Source: Candidatus Desulfofervidus auxilii
Lineage (GTDB): Bacteria; Desulfobacterota; Desulfofervidia; Desulfofervidales; Desulfofervidaceae
Length of the DNA stretch: 64,000 bases
NCBI RefSeq assembly: GCF_001577525.1
Contig: NZ_CP013015.1
Span: forward strand, 1,260,966-1,324,965
Direction of reading: 5' to 3'
In this document: positions 17,049 through 25,540 of the stretch, one piece after another
Position numbering within the stretch: position 1 is the first letter of the stretch
Layout: the number at the start of each line of letters is the position of its first letter
Notes under the pieces: generated by a model
Database searches by the model: none
What the model was told of the DNA's origin: nothing
The model's input: the letters and a program-made list of their open reading frames with translations, nothing else
Translations under genes and position numbers: made by a program

Positions 17049-17277
17049 ATTTAAAGTTCCCAAAGGAAAGGTAGTTATCTTTGCCGAACGTTGTAAGGGA
17101 TGTAAGTTATGTATTGAATATTGTCCTAAAGAAATTTTAGAACTTTCTCATGATTATAATGAAAAGGGGTATCACTATCCAGTGGTAAAGCTAGGGATGG
17201 AAAACGAGTGTATCCTATGTTTATTTTGCCAAGAAGTATGCCCTGATTTTGCAATTTTTATAGAAAAACAGGAGTAA
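17017..17277 (+). CDS. korD: 2-oxoglutarate:ferredoxin oxidoreductase delta (ferredoxin) subunit
   Basis: An 86-residue dicluster ferredoxin that serves as the delta subunit of 2-oxoglutarate synthase. CKGCKLCIEYCP (about 26-37) and CILCLFCQEVCP (about 66-77) bind two [4Fe-4S] clusters. AGAGGA upstream of the ATG at 17017 supports the start, although it lies inside hdrA. Four bases separate it from korA. It would carry electrons from reduced ferredoxin to the thiamine-pyrophosphate subunit. Confidence 0.9.
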   Translation: MRMRKPLNLAKFKVPKGKVVIFAERCKGCKLCIEYCPKEILELSHDYNEKGYHYPVVKLGMENECILCLFCQEVCPDFAIFIEKQE

Positions 17278-17280
17278 AAT

Positions 17281-18429
17281 ATGGCTAAAGACGTATTAAC
17301 TGGAATTCACTTTTTAAGTGGTAATTATGCTTGTGTAGAAGGAGCAATAGCGGCTGGGTGCCGTTTTTATGCTGGTTACCCTATCACTCCTTCCAATGAA
17401 ATTGCCGAAAGGATGTCTGTTAGAATAGTTCAAGTGGGGGGCATCTATATCCAGATGGAAGATGAGTTGGGTTCTATGGCTGCCTTGGTAGGTGCAAGTT
17501 GGGGTGGAGCTAAACCCATGACTGCTACTTCTGGCCCTGGTTTTAGCCTAATGCAAGAAAATATTGGTTTGGCTGCCATGACAGAAACACCTTGTGTAGT
17601 AGTCAATGTGCAAAGAGGAGGTCCTTCTACTGGATTACCTACCATGGTTGGACAAGCCGATGTAATGCAAGCCAGATGGGGAAGTCATGGAGATTATGAA
17701 ATCATTGCCCTTGCTCCCTCCTCCTCACAAGAATGTTTTGATTTTACCATTAAAGCCTTTAATCTAGCAGAAAGATGGCGGGTTCCAGTGATTGTATTGA
17801 TGGACGAAGTAGTGGGTCATATGTGGGAGAAAGTGATTATTCCTAAAAAAGAAGAAATAAAATTGTTGTTTAGAAGAACACCTACGACCCCACCAGAGAA
17901 ATTTAAACCATTTAAGCCTAAAAAAGACTTAGTCCCTGAAATGGCCATTGCTGGTACAGGATATAGGGTCCATGTTACAGGACTTACCCATGATGAAAGG
18001 GGCTATCCAGCCACAATTCCCGAAGCACAGGCAAGGCTTGTAAAGAGATTGGTAGAAAAGATAAGAAAAAATGCTAAAAAAATTATTGAATATGAAGAAT
18101 ACAAAATGAAAGATGCAGAAGTTGTAATTGTAAGTTATGGTATTTCTGCCCGAATTGCCTATCAGGCAGTAGACTGGGCTAGGGACAAAGGAATAAAAGC
18201 AGGTCTTTTAAAGTTAATAACAGTTTGGCCATTTCCAGAAGAAAAAATTAAAAGGCTTTCTAAAAAGGTAAAGGCATTGATTACAGTGGAGATAAACTTT
18301 GGTCAGATATTTTTTGAGGTAGAAAGGTGTGCCAAAGGAAATTGTCTCTGTTTATTAGTGAGTCATGCTGGTGGTACTACCCATAAACCTGAAGATGTCC
18401 TTTCTGTAATAGAGGAGGCAATAAAATGA
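17281..18429 (+). CDS. korA: 2-oxoglutarate:ferredoxin oxidoreductase alpha subunit
   Basis: Alpha subunit of 2-oxoglutarate synthase, the ferredoxin-dependent reductive carboxylation of succinyl-CoA. It has the pyrimidine-domain motifs AGYPITPSNEIAE (about 31-43), EDELGSMAALVGASWGGA and TATSGPGFSLMQE, and a C-terminal transketolase-like domain II beginning near residue 275 (AEVVIVSYGISARIAYQ). The length of 382 fits the KorA type rather than the longer fused PorA/KorA forms. CAGGAG precedes the start. It overlaps korB by four bases. Confidence 0.93.
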   Translation: MAKDVLTGIHFLSGNYACVEGAIAAGCRFYAGYPITPSNEIAERMSVRIVQVGGIYIQMEDELGSMAALVGASWGGAKPMTATSGPGFSLMQENIGLAAMTETPCVVVNVQRGGPSTGLPTMVGQADVMQARWGSHGDYEIIALAPSSSQECFDFTIKAFNLAERWRVPVIVLMDEVVGHMWEKVIIPKKEEIKLLFRRTPTTPPEKFKPFKPKKDLVPEMAIAGTGYRVHVTGLTHDERGYPATIPEAQARLVKRLVEKIRKNAKKIIEYEEYKMKDAEVVIVSYGISARIAYQAVDWARDKGIKAGLLKLITVWPFPEEKIKRLSKKVKALITVEINFGQIFFEVERCAKGNCLCLLVSHAGGTTHKPEDVLSVIEEAIK

Positions 18430-19895
18430 AACCATTAGAGAAAAAACACCCTCTTGAGGTCCTTATTCGTACCGAAAGAATGCCTCATATCTTTTGTTCT
18501 GGTTGTGGAATTGGGACAGTACTTACTAGTTTTGTAGAGGCACTTCTTGAAAGTGAATTAAACTTAGATAAAGTAGCAGTATGTTCAGGTATTGGTTGTT
18601 CAAGTAGAGTGCCAGGATATCTTAAATTAGATGGTTTTCATACTACTCATGGTCGTTCTGTTGCCTTTGCTACGGGGTTAAAATTGAGTAATCCTGAGTT
18701 AACTGTATTTATCTTTGCTGGAGATGGAGATTTAGTGGCCATAGGAGGCAATCACTTAATCCATGCTGCTAGAAGAAACATTGATATGAAAGTAATTTGT
18801 ATAAATAATTTTAATTATGGAATGACCGGAGGGCAGAGTGGACCAACCACCCCTCTTACAGCAAGAACAACCACAAGTATGTATGGAACGTTTGAGGAAC
18901 CCTTTAATCTGGTTCATCTTATGTGGGCCTGTGGAGCAGTGTATGTTGCACGTTGGACAGCAGCTCATCCACATTATATAAAACGCTCCATATCAGAAGC
19001 ATTAGAAAGACCTGGATTTTGTTTCATAGAAGTGATCACACCTTGCCCTACCAATTGGGGAAGAAGAAATAAGATGCGTACTGGTATTGATATGACAAAG
19101 TTTTTCCTTGAAAGGACAGTGGTAAAGGTGAATCCCGAGCCAACAGAAGCTGGTATTGATATGAAAAATCCCATTGTATGTGGAGTATTTGTTGATAAAG
19201 AAAGGCCTGATTTTATTGAAGCATTAAAAGAACAGGTGGGAAAGAAGGTGAAAGTTTATGAATTCAGAGGAGATGGAAAGGCAGAACCCCCAGAAGTGCC
19301 TTTAAAAATTTCGCCAAAGCCTCTTTTTAAAAAGAAATTAAAAGACATTTATAGGGTAAAGATTGCTGGCCTTGGTGGTCAAGGTATGGGCCTTTTAGGT
19401 TTGATTATTGGGAGGGCAGCTACTGTTTTTGATGGAAATGAAGCCCTTTATTCACAGGAATACGGGCCAGAGGCTAGAGGTGGAGCATCAAGTGCAGCTA
19501 TCATTATTTCTGAAAAAAAGGTAGATGTCCCTTATTTTGCCAAACCTGATGTTTTAATCATAATGGCTCAGGCGGCTTTTAGAAAATATAAAAAATTCCT
19601 CCATCCTGGCTCTATTCTGATTGTAGATAGTGAGTTAGTAAAAGTAACGGATATACCTGAAGGGGTAAAGGTTTATAAGTTACCTGCTACCCGAATGGCA
19701 GAAAAACTTGGCAGAAGTATTGTGGCCAATATAGTAATATTGGGATTTTTTACGGCTATTACAGATATTATTAGTCTTAAAGCAGCCAAAGAGGCACTTA
19801 AGATATCTGTGCCCAAAGGGACTGAGGAATTCAATTTAAAGGCTTTTGAAAACGGTTATGATTATGGCAAAGGGATAAAAAAAGAAGGAGAGTGA
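18426..19895 (+). CDS. korB: 2-oxoglutarate:ferredoxin oxidoreductase, fused beta and gamma subunits
   Basis: One chain holds two normally separate subunits. Residues 1-270 are the thiamine-pyrophosphate-binding beta subunit: CSGCGIGTVL, HTTHGRSVAFATGLKL, and GDGDLVAIGGNHL followed by NFNYGMTGGQ. After a linker, residues about 310-489 are the gamma subunit: VKIAGLGGQGMGLLG, YSQEYGPEARGGASS and the DVLIIMAQAA strand. The junction is continuous in frame with no stop. AGGAGG precedes the ATG, which overlaps the korA stop. The fusion fixes beta:gamma stoichiometry and is a useful marker of this operon's lineage. Confidence 0.92.
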   Translation: MKPLEKKHPLEVLIRTERMPHIFCSGCGIGTVLTSFVEALLESELNLDKVAVCSGIGCSSRVPGYLKLDGFHTTHGRSVAFATGLKLSNPELTVFIFAGDGDLVAIGGNHLIHAARRNIDMKVICINNFNYGMTGGQSGPTTPLTARTTTSMYGTFEEPFNLVHLMWACGAVYVARWTAAHPHYIKRSISEALERPGFCFIEVITPCPTNWGRRNKMRTGIDMTKFFLERTVVKVNPEPTEAGIDMKNPIVCGVFVDKERPDFIEALKEQVGKKVKVYEFRGDGKAEPPEVPLKISPKPLFKKKLKDIYRVKIAGLGGQGMGLLGLIIGRAATVFDGNEALYSQEYGPEARGGASSAAIIISEKKVDVPYFAKPDVLIIMAQAAFRKYKKFLHPGSILIVDSELVKVTDIPEGVKVYKLPATRMAEKLGRSIVANIVILGFFTAITDIISLKAAKEALKISVPKGTEEFNLKAFENGYDYGKGIKKEGE

Positions 19896-19898
19896 ACA

Positions 19899-20678
19899 AT
19901 GCCTCAATTCCAATATACTCAGGGCGACCGTACCATTGTTCCACCAGGAACAAAACAGATACCTGTTTATATTATGGGCAAGCGCTATAAGGTCCCTGAA
20001 GGTCTAACTATTATGAAGGCCCTAGAGTATGTGGGCTATCGTTATATAAGGGGGTGTGGCTGTCGGGCAGGCGTTTGTGGTGCTTGCGTAACGGTCTTCC
20101 GTTTGGCAGGTGATTACCGTCTCCATTTTGGCCTGGCGTGCCAGACTACTGTCCAGCCTGAGATGTATTTAACTCAAATTCCCTTTGTGCCGGCCAACAA
20201 GGCGACTTATGATATTAATCGGCTGAAACCAGATGTCTACACCATTGAAAAGTTATATCCAGAGACATTTCGTTGCTTGTCCTGTAATACTTGCACCAAG
20301 GCTTGTCCTATGGAAATTCCAGTCATGGATTATATTCAGGCGTTGGTTAAAGGGGACATAAAAACTTGTGCTGAATTATCTCATAGTTGCATTATGTGTG
20401 GGATGTGCAGTTTACGCTGTCCGGCAGAAATTCAGCATTTTCATGTAGCCATGCTAGCCAGGCGATTGTATGCCAGACACCTTATGCCTAAGGCCAAGCA
20501 TTTAGAAAAGAGGGTGAAACAAATAAAGGAGAAAAAATTTGATTGGATGTTAGAAGAATTAATGAATTTATCTGAGGCGGAAATGAAAAAGCGCTATGCA
20601 GAAAGAGAATGGGAACCAGAACCCTATGACCCCAATTGGCAACCAAAAGAAACAAAATATTTGATTATTGAAGATTGA
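19899..20678 (+). CDS. frdB: fumarate reductase iron-sulfur subunit
   Basis: Electron-transfer subunit for the flavoprotein encoded downstream. The N-terminal ferredoxin fold has a [2Fe-2S] pattern (CGCRAGVCGAC with a later Cys, about 48-85), followed by two four-cysteine motifs, CLSCNTCTKACP (about 125-136) and CIMCGMCSLRCP (about 165-176). The second and third motifs both look like [4Fe-4S] rather than the usual 3Fe site. About 60 extra basic and acidic C-terminal residues follow. No membrane-anchor genes (frdC, frdD) are nearby, so a soluble enzyme, as in Aquificales or methanogen thiol:fumarate reductases, is likely. Placement 3 bases after korBC shows one operon. Confidence 0.85.
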   Translation: MPQFQYTQGDRTIVPPGTKQIPVYIMGKRYKVPEGLTIMKALEYVGYRYIRGCGCRAGVCGACVTVFRLAGDYRLHFGLACQTTVQPEMYLTQIPFVPANKATYDINRLKPDVYTIEKLYPETFRCLSCNTCTKACPMEIPVMDYIQALVKGDIKTCAELSHSCIMCGMCSLRCPAEIQHFHVAMLARRLYARHLMPKAKHLEKRVKQIKEKKFDWMLEELMNLSEAEMKKRYAEREWEPEPYDPNWQPKETKYLIIED

Positions 20679-20688
20679 GGAGAAGACT

Positions 20689-22350
20689 ATGTCAAAATCT
20701 GGTTATCCAGAAAGCTTACAGGAGAGTCTGGCTAAAGTGAGGGAGACCAGGAGTAAGCGAATCAAATTGGCCAAGAAACAGAGGTATTATGATAGGCTTT
20801 CCCCTAATGAATATCAAAAAGTTTTGCATAAATACCATCCTGATTATGCACCTGAAGGTAGAAAAGTGCTTAAAGTAGGGCCTAATAAAGGTGATTTATT
20901 ACAAAAAGAATTAAGTGATATTTTGCAGGGACAACCTTGGATTGTTCCTGATGCCTTTGATAAAAGACTAAAATCACCTGATTTAAACACCGATGTATTA
21001 ATCATTGGTGGAGGAGGGGCAGGGAGTGCGGCTGCCTTGTTGGCCTCAGAGCAAGGAGTAAATGTGACAGTGGCTACCAAATTAAGACATGGTGATGCCA
21101 ATACCATGATGGCTGAGGGCGGAATACAGGCAGCAGACTTACCTTATGATTCACCTTATTACCACTTTCTAGATGCCTTTGGGGGAGGACATTTTACCAA
21201 TGATAAAAATCTATTGCGAGCCTTAGTTTTAGATGCTCCCTTGGTTATTCAATGGCTAGAAACATTAGGAGTAATGTTTGATAAAGAGACTGATGGCACC
21301 ATGAAGGAATTGAAGGGAGGCGGTCTCTGTCGTCGGCGAATGCACTCTTCAAAGGATATGATAGGCATGGAGATCATGCGGGTATTAAGAGATGAAGTCC
21401 AAAATAAAGTGGATAAAATAAAAATCTTAGAATTTTGTCCGGCAGTAGAGCTTTTATTAGACGAAACTGGAACCATTGGAGGAGCAATTCTATATAACTT
21501 AGATAATCAAGAATTTATAGTAGTTAAGGCTAAGGCAGTCATTCTGGCTACTGGTGGCTATGGTCGTTTACACTTACACGGTTTTGCTACTACCAATCAC
21601 TATGGGGCTACCGGAGATGGTTTAGTATTGGGTTATCGCTTGGGTATTCCTTTACGCAATTTAAAATATGCCCAATTTCATCCTACAGGTGCTGTCTTTC
21701 CAGAACAAAGTGCAGGTATGCTAATTACCGAAAAAGTGAGGACTTTGGGAGCTGAACCGGTTAATTGTGATGGTGAAAGGTTTTGCCATCCGTTGGAACC
21801 TAGAGACGTGGAATCTGCCTTAATTATACGGGAGTGTGTAGAGAGGGGTAAAGGAGTAGTTACTCCTACAGGAAGAGTAGGAGTATGGCTTGATTCTCCC
21901 ATGATTGATATGATTTGGGGTGAAGGCACGGTAGAGAAGGTATTAGCGAGCAAATATCTACAATTTAAAAGATATGGCATTGATATTTCTCAAGAACCCA
22001 TGCTTATTTTTCCTACTTTACATTATCAAAATGGCGGTCTGTCCATTAATGAATGGGGAGAGACCATTATCCCTGGGCTATTTGCTGCTGGTGAAGTAAG
22101 TGGGGGAGTGCATGGGGATAATCGGTTGATGGGAAATTCCCTTTTAGATATAAATGTATTTGGTAGACGGGCAGGAGCAAAGGCAGCAGTATTTGCAAAA
22201 AAAAGGAAAAGAATGAAAGCTTTAACCTTAAGACATCTTGAGGAGTATTTAAAAGCATTAAAAATGGCCAAGATAAAACCTCAAATAAAATCTCCTATTA
22301 TATTACCTGATTATAGAAATCAAGAAGCAAAGGCAAAAATGCTAGGTTAG
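20689..22350 (+). CDS. frdA: fumarate reductase flavoprotein subunit, noncovalent-FAD type
   Basis: FAD subunit reducing fumarate to succinate. The ATG at 20689 follows GAGGAG; an upstream TTG adds seven residues. An unusual N-terminal 100 residues precede the dinucleotide site VLIIGGGGAGSAAALL. In E. coli FrdA the covalent FAD His lies five residues before EGG; here that position is Asn (about 138, in ANTMMAEGG), so FAD is probably noncovalent. Active-site features are present: HPTG, LITEKVRTLGA, and HYQNGGLSIN near the C-terminal HGDNRLMGNS loop. The C-terminal domain is short. L-aspartate oxidase is the nearest alternative, but cluster position and the partner FrdB favour fumarate reductase. 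Confidence 0.87.
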   Translation: MSKSGYPESLQESLAKVRETRSKRIKLAKKQRYYDRLSPNEYQKVLHKYHPDYAPEGRKVLKVGPNKGDLLQKELSDILQGQPWIVPDAFDKRLKSPDLNTDVLIIGGGGAGSAAALLASEQGVNVTVATKLRHGDANTMMAEGGIQAADLPYDSPYYHFLDAFGGGHFTNDKNLLRALVLDAPLVIQWLETLGVMFDKETDGTMKELKGGGLCRRRMHSSKDMIGMEIMRVLRDEVQNKVDKIKILEFCPAVELLLDETGTIGGAILYNLDNQEFIVVKAKAVILATGGYGRLHLHGFATTNHYGATGDGLVLGYRLGIPLRNLKYAQFHPTGAVFPEQSAGMLITEKVRTLGAEPVNCDGERFCHPLEPRDVESALIIRECVERGKGVVTPTGRVGVWLDSPMIDMIWGEGTVEKVLASKYLQFKRYGIDISQEPMLIFPTLHYQNGGLSINEWGETIIPGLFAAGEVSGGVHGDNRLMGNSLLDINVFGRRAGAKAAVFAKKRKRMKALTLRHLEEYLKALKMAKIKPQIKSPIILPDYRNQEAKAKMLG

Positions 22351-22365
22351 AAAGGAAAATTTAGC

Positions 22366-22598
22366 ATGCCAGAAAGAAGCGGTGATTGGTTGAAACAAGC
22401 AGAAAGAGCTTTAGAAGTGGCTAAAAAGGCAAATGAATTTGAGAGCGGTGCGCCTTTGGATTTCTATGGCAGAACAAGCTATAGCCATTGCAGAGGCAAT
22501 AATTGAATTCTGTAAAGATATTATCCAATAGAGAAGAGGTATTTGATTTTTTAAAGAGATATAAAGCATTTTTAAAACAAGCTAAAAGGTTTTTATGA
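22366..22598 (+). pseudogene. decayed HEPN / nucleotidyltransferase toxin-antitoxin pair
   Basis: Three short reading frames are remnants. The first (22366-22506) begins MPERSGDWLKQAERALEVAK, the typical start of HEPN-domain proteins, and then runs out of frame. The second (22466-22531, another frame) reads MAEQAIAIAEAIIEFCKDII, like the C-terminal helix of HEPN proteins. The third (to 22598) reads NREEVFDFLKRYKAFLKQ, like the start of a minimal nucleotidyltransferase, and stops before any GS catalytic motif. So an internal deletion and frameshifts have destroyed a HEPN-MNT module inserted between frdA and sucC. Identification rests on motif recall, so it is moderate for HEPN and weaker for MNT. 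Confidence 0.6.
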
Positions 22599-22608
22599 GA
22601 GGAGGAAT

Positions 22609-23766
22609 ATGAAAATCCATGAATATCAAGCAAAAGAGATCTTTAAAAAATTCTCTATTCCTATTCCTGAAGGCAGATTGGCCAATACAGTAGATGAAGT
22701 AAAACAGGCTGTCAATGAGTTGGGATTGCCAATTGTGATCAAGGCTCAAATTCAAGCAGGTGGAAGAGGGAAAGCAGGTGGAGTAAGGCTGGCTAAAACC
22801 TTAGAAGAGGCAGAAAATATTGCCCAAGGATTATTAGGTAAAACTCTAGTTACCCATCAAACAGGCCCTCAGGGGAAAATAGTCCGCAAGGTCTTGATAG
22901 AAAAGGCTAGTGATATTAAACAAGAATTTTATATAGGTTTGACCATTGATAGAACGAAAAATAGGCCTGTAATGATGGTCAGTCCTGCCGGGGGAATGGA
23001 GATAGAAGAATTGGCAAGAGAAAAGCCAGAATTAATTTTTAAAGAGGCCATTGACCCATTTTTAGGGCTGTTGCCTTATCAAGCCAGGGCATTGAGTTTT
23101 AAAGCCGGCCTACCAGATTTAAGGCAAGCAGTAAAATTACTCCTCTCTTTATATAAATTGTTTGTTAATTATGACTGCTCCTTGGCAGAGATCAATCCCT
23201 TGGCTCTGACTTCAGAGGGACAATTATTGGCCATAGATGCCAAGTTAAACTTTGATGATAGTGGGCTTTATCGCCACCCTGACATAAAAGAGATGCTTGA
23301 CCCATATGAACTTGACCCTCTGGAATACGAGGCCATGAAACACCATTTAAACTATGTCCGATTGGATGGTAATGTAGGCATCATGGTTAATGGTGCGGGT
23401 TTGGCCATGGCTACCATGGATGTTATCAAACTTTATGGGGCAAAACCAGCCAATTTTTTAGACGTAGGTGGGGGGGCAAATGTAGAGATGATTACCCAAG
23501 GATTAAAAATATTGCTCTCAGACCCCAATGTGAATCTAATTTTTATCAATATCTTTGGTGGTATCTTACGGTGTGATGTGTTGGCCCAAGGGGTTATTCA
23601 GGCGGCTAAGGAGGCCGAAATAAATATACCTATATTAGTAAGACTTGAAGGCACCAATGTAGAGATAGGGAGAAAGATGCTGGCGGAATCAGGCCTAAAC
23701 TTTGTGGTGGCAAAAGACATTAGTGATGCTGGTAAAAAGATTGGAGAGATTTTGGGAAGGAGTTAA
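22609..23766 (+). CDS. sucC: succinyl-CoA synthetase beta subunit
   Basis: ATP-grasp subunit of succinyl-CoA synthetase, which makes succinyl-CoA from succinate for the reductive cycle. [15 protein letters not shown], the [16 protein letters not shown] nucleotide-binding stretch (about 44-60), AEINPLAL and the C-terminal [17 protein letters not shown] and [10 protein letters not shown] segments are all canonical. The length of 385 is normal. GAGGAGG precedes the ATG. It lies 10 bases after the toxin-antitoxin remnant and 2 bases before sucD. Confidence 0.96.
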   Translation: MKIHEYQAKEIFKKFSIPIPEGRLANTVDEVKQAVNELGLPIVIKAQIQAGGRGKAGGVRLAKTLEEAENIAQGLLGKTLVTHQTGPQGKIVRKVLIEKASDIKQEFYIGLTIDRTKNRPVMMVSPAGGMEIEELAREKPELIFKEAIDPFLGLLPYQARALSFKAGLPDLRQAVKLLLSLYKLFVNYDCSLAEINPLALTSEGQLLAIDAKLNFDDSGLYRHPDIKEMLDPYELDPLEYEAMKHHLNYVRLDGNVGIMVNGAGLAMATMDVIKLYGAKPANFLDVGGGANVEMITQGLKILLSDPNVNLIFINIFGGILRCDVLAQGVIQAAKEAEINIPILVRLEGTNVEIGRKMLAESGLNFVVAKDISDAGKKIGEILGRS

Positions 23767-23768
23767 TT

Positions 23769-24647
23769 ATGGCCATTTTAGTGAGTGAAAATACACGGGT
23801 ACTAGTCCAGGGTATTACTGGTAAAGAGGGCGCCTTTCATACCAAGCAGATGCTTGCCTATGGCACAAAAATAGTAGCAGGAGTGACTCCAGGGAAAGGA
23901 GGACAGAAATTAGAAGATATACCGGTATTTAATACCGTGGAAGAAGCCGTAAAGAAAACCGAAGCCAATGCCTCAGTTATTTTTGTGCCTGCTGCCTTTG
24001 CCTGTGATGCTATCTATGAGGCGATTTCAGCAGGGATAAAGCTAATTGTTTGTATTACTGAAGGCATCCCCACTTTAGACATGTTAAAAGTAAAACGTTT
24101 TTTAGAAGAACACCCTGAAGTAGTAGTGATTGGACCAAATTGTCCTGGATTAATCTCACCCCCCTTTAAGTGTAAATTAGGTATCATGCCTGGGCAGGTT
24201 CACACTCCAGGTCCTATTGGAGTTATTTCTAGGAGTGGCACTCTTACTTATGAAATAGACTATCAATTGACTTTGGCCGGTTTAGGGCAAACTACCTGTA
24301 TTGGTATTGGTGGTGATGCTATTCCTGGTAGTAATTTTATTGATTTACTAAAGCAATTTAATGAAGATGAAGAGACAAAGGGTGTAGTTATAGTGGGTGA
24401 GATTGGGGGCACAGCCGAGGAGGAAGCAGCCATTTATATCAAAGAGGAATTTAAAAAACCAGTAATTGCCTTTATTGCTGGACGTACCGCTCCTCCTGGA
24501 AAACGCATGGGGCATGCGGGAGCCATTATTTCAGGAGGAGAAGGAACGGCTGAGAGCAAGATAGCTGCCTTAAAAGCAGCAGGAATTATGGTAGCTGAAG
24601 ATTTGGGTAGATTAGGAGAGACAGTGAAGGAAGTGATGAAATTATAA
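23769..24647 (+). CDS. sucD: succinyl-CoA synthetase alpha subunit
   Basis: CoA-binding and phosphohistidine subunit of succinyl-CoA synthetase. [18 protein letters not shown] (about 12-29), [12 protein letters not shown], and [14 protein letters not shown] with the phosphorylated His at about 249 are intact. At 292 residues it is full length. It ends the rTCA cluster and converges on the PAP2 gene of the minus strand, overlapping it by 6 bases, so no independent terminator fits between them. Confidence 0.96.
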   Translation: MAILVSENTRVLVQGITGKEGAFHTKQMLAYGTKIVAGVTPGKGGQKLEDIPVFNTVEEAVKKTEANASVIFVPAAFACDAIYEAISAGIKLIVCITEGIPTLDMLKVKRFLEEHPEVVVIGPNCPGLISPPFKCKLGIMPGQVHTPGPIGVISRSGTLTYEIDYQLTLAGLGQTTCIGIGGDAIPGSNFIDLLKQFNEDEETKGVVIVGEIGGTAEEEAAIYIKEEFKKPVIAFIAGRTAPPGKRMGHAGAIISGGEGTAESKIAALKAAGIMVAEDLGRLGETVKEVMKL

Positions 24648-25208
24648 GGGGTGTTTTTGATAAAACTTCTTACGCCACTTCCATACTATTACACTGAAAC
24701 CACCTCCGATCATAGCCCCTACCAGCACATCTAAAGGAAAATGAACCCCAAGATAAATGCGAGATATGCCAACCAAACAAGCAAGCATCAAAAAAATAAA
24801 TGCTGCTCTTCTAAAAATAAGGGATAAATAAGTGGCTACGGCAAAGGCAACTTGAGTATGTCCAGATGGGAAGGAATTTGCCTTTAAAGCACTTCCCAGC
24901 ACATTAATATATAATTGGCCATTCTGGATTAAAGGTGCAAACTCTGCCAGAGGCCGAGGACGTGCTATTAAGGATTTAATCAAGACTACAGTGAGGCCAC
25001 TTAACAGAGTAGCTAGCATCATCCAAGGCCAGTGGTATTTGAAGATACCCCGATCATAAAACCACAGTCCCAGTCCTGTAATAAAGGCAAGTATCCAGCC
25101 ATTACCTAGCCAAGTGATGAGCCAAAAAAAATGGTCAAGACAAGGGGAATTCAAACTATGATTGAGCCACAAAAATAGATTTTTGTCTAAAGTGATGATG
25201 CTATTCAT
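24642..25208 (-). CDS. PAP2-family membrane phosphatase
   Basis: A membrane phosphatase of the PAP2 (type 2 phosphatidic acid phosphatase) superfamily, likely acting on undecaprenyl pyrophosphate or a lipid phosphate. The three signature motifs are present: [17 protein letters not shown], and [13 protein letters not shown]. About five hydrophobic segments lie between and around them. The ATG at 25208 forms an ATGA overlap with the upstream gene's stop, which supports this start over a longer frame. Location in an operon with D-Ala-D-Ala ligase suggests a role in cell-wall lipid carrier recycling; the substrate is not determined. Confidence 0.87.
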   Translation of the reverse strand: MNSIITLDKNLFLWLNHSLNSPCLDHFFWLITWLGNGWILAFITGLGLWFYDRGIFKYHWPWMMLATLLSGLTVVLIKSLIARPRPLAEFAPLIQNGQLYINVLGSALKANSFPSGHTQVAFAVATYLSLIFRRAAFIFLMLACLVGISRIYLGVHFPLDVLVGAMIGGGFSVIVWKWRKKFYQKHPL

Positions 25209-25537
25209 GTGCGAATCTTTAAGTTTTTTAAAAGTTTGTCCGTAAAATCCAGGATGAAATTTAGTTGAGATGGATTGGCGTATTTTACACATTCACAACG
25301 CAGCCTTTGACGGCTGCGAATTAGCCATTCTACTCGGAAATAACTTCTACCTACTTCTATGGCAAAATAAAAAGGTTGGCAACTTTTGTGAGCGCTTTGG
25401 GTTTCATCCCAAAGTTCTTCAGGCAAACTTATCCAGTAAATTCCACTCAATGGAGCAGTTTCAGCATGGGTAGCCAAATAGTGCTTTATCTTTTTAATAT
25501 CCGAGGGGCTGATTTCATCAAATAGCAATTGCCGCAT
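25205..25537 (-). CDS. conserved-looking small protein, unknown function
   Basis: A 110-residue soluble protein, no recognised domain. It has an acidic N-terminus (RQLLFDEISPSDIKKIKHYL) and a central ISLPEELWDETQ with mixed strands, followed by a basic WLIRSRQRLRCEC stretch. No signal peptide or membrane segment. It starts 3 bases after the DnaG-like gene and overlaps the PAP2 gene (ATGA), so it is translated with them. Its function cannot be assigned. Confidence 0.65.
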   Translation of the reverse strand: MRQLLFDEISPSDIKKIKHYLATHAETAPLSGIYWISLPEELWDETQSAHKSCQPFYFAIEVGRSYFRVEWLIRSRQRLRCECVKYANPSQLNFILDFTDKLLKNLKIRT

Positions 25538-25540
25538 AAT

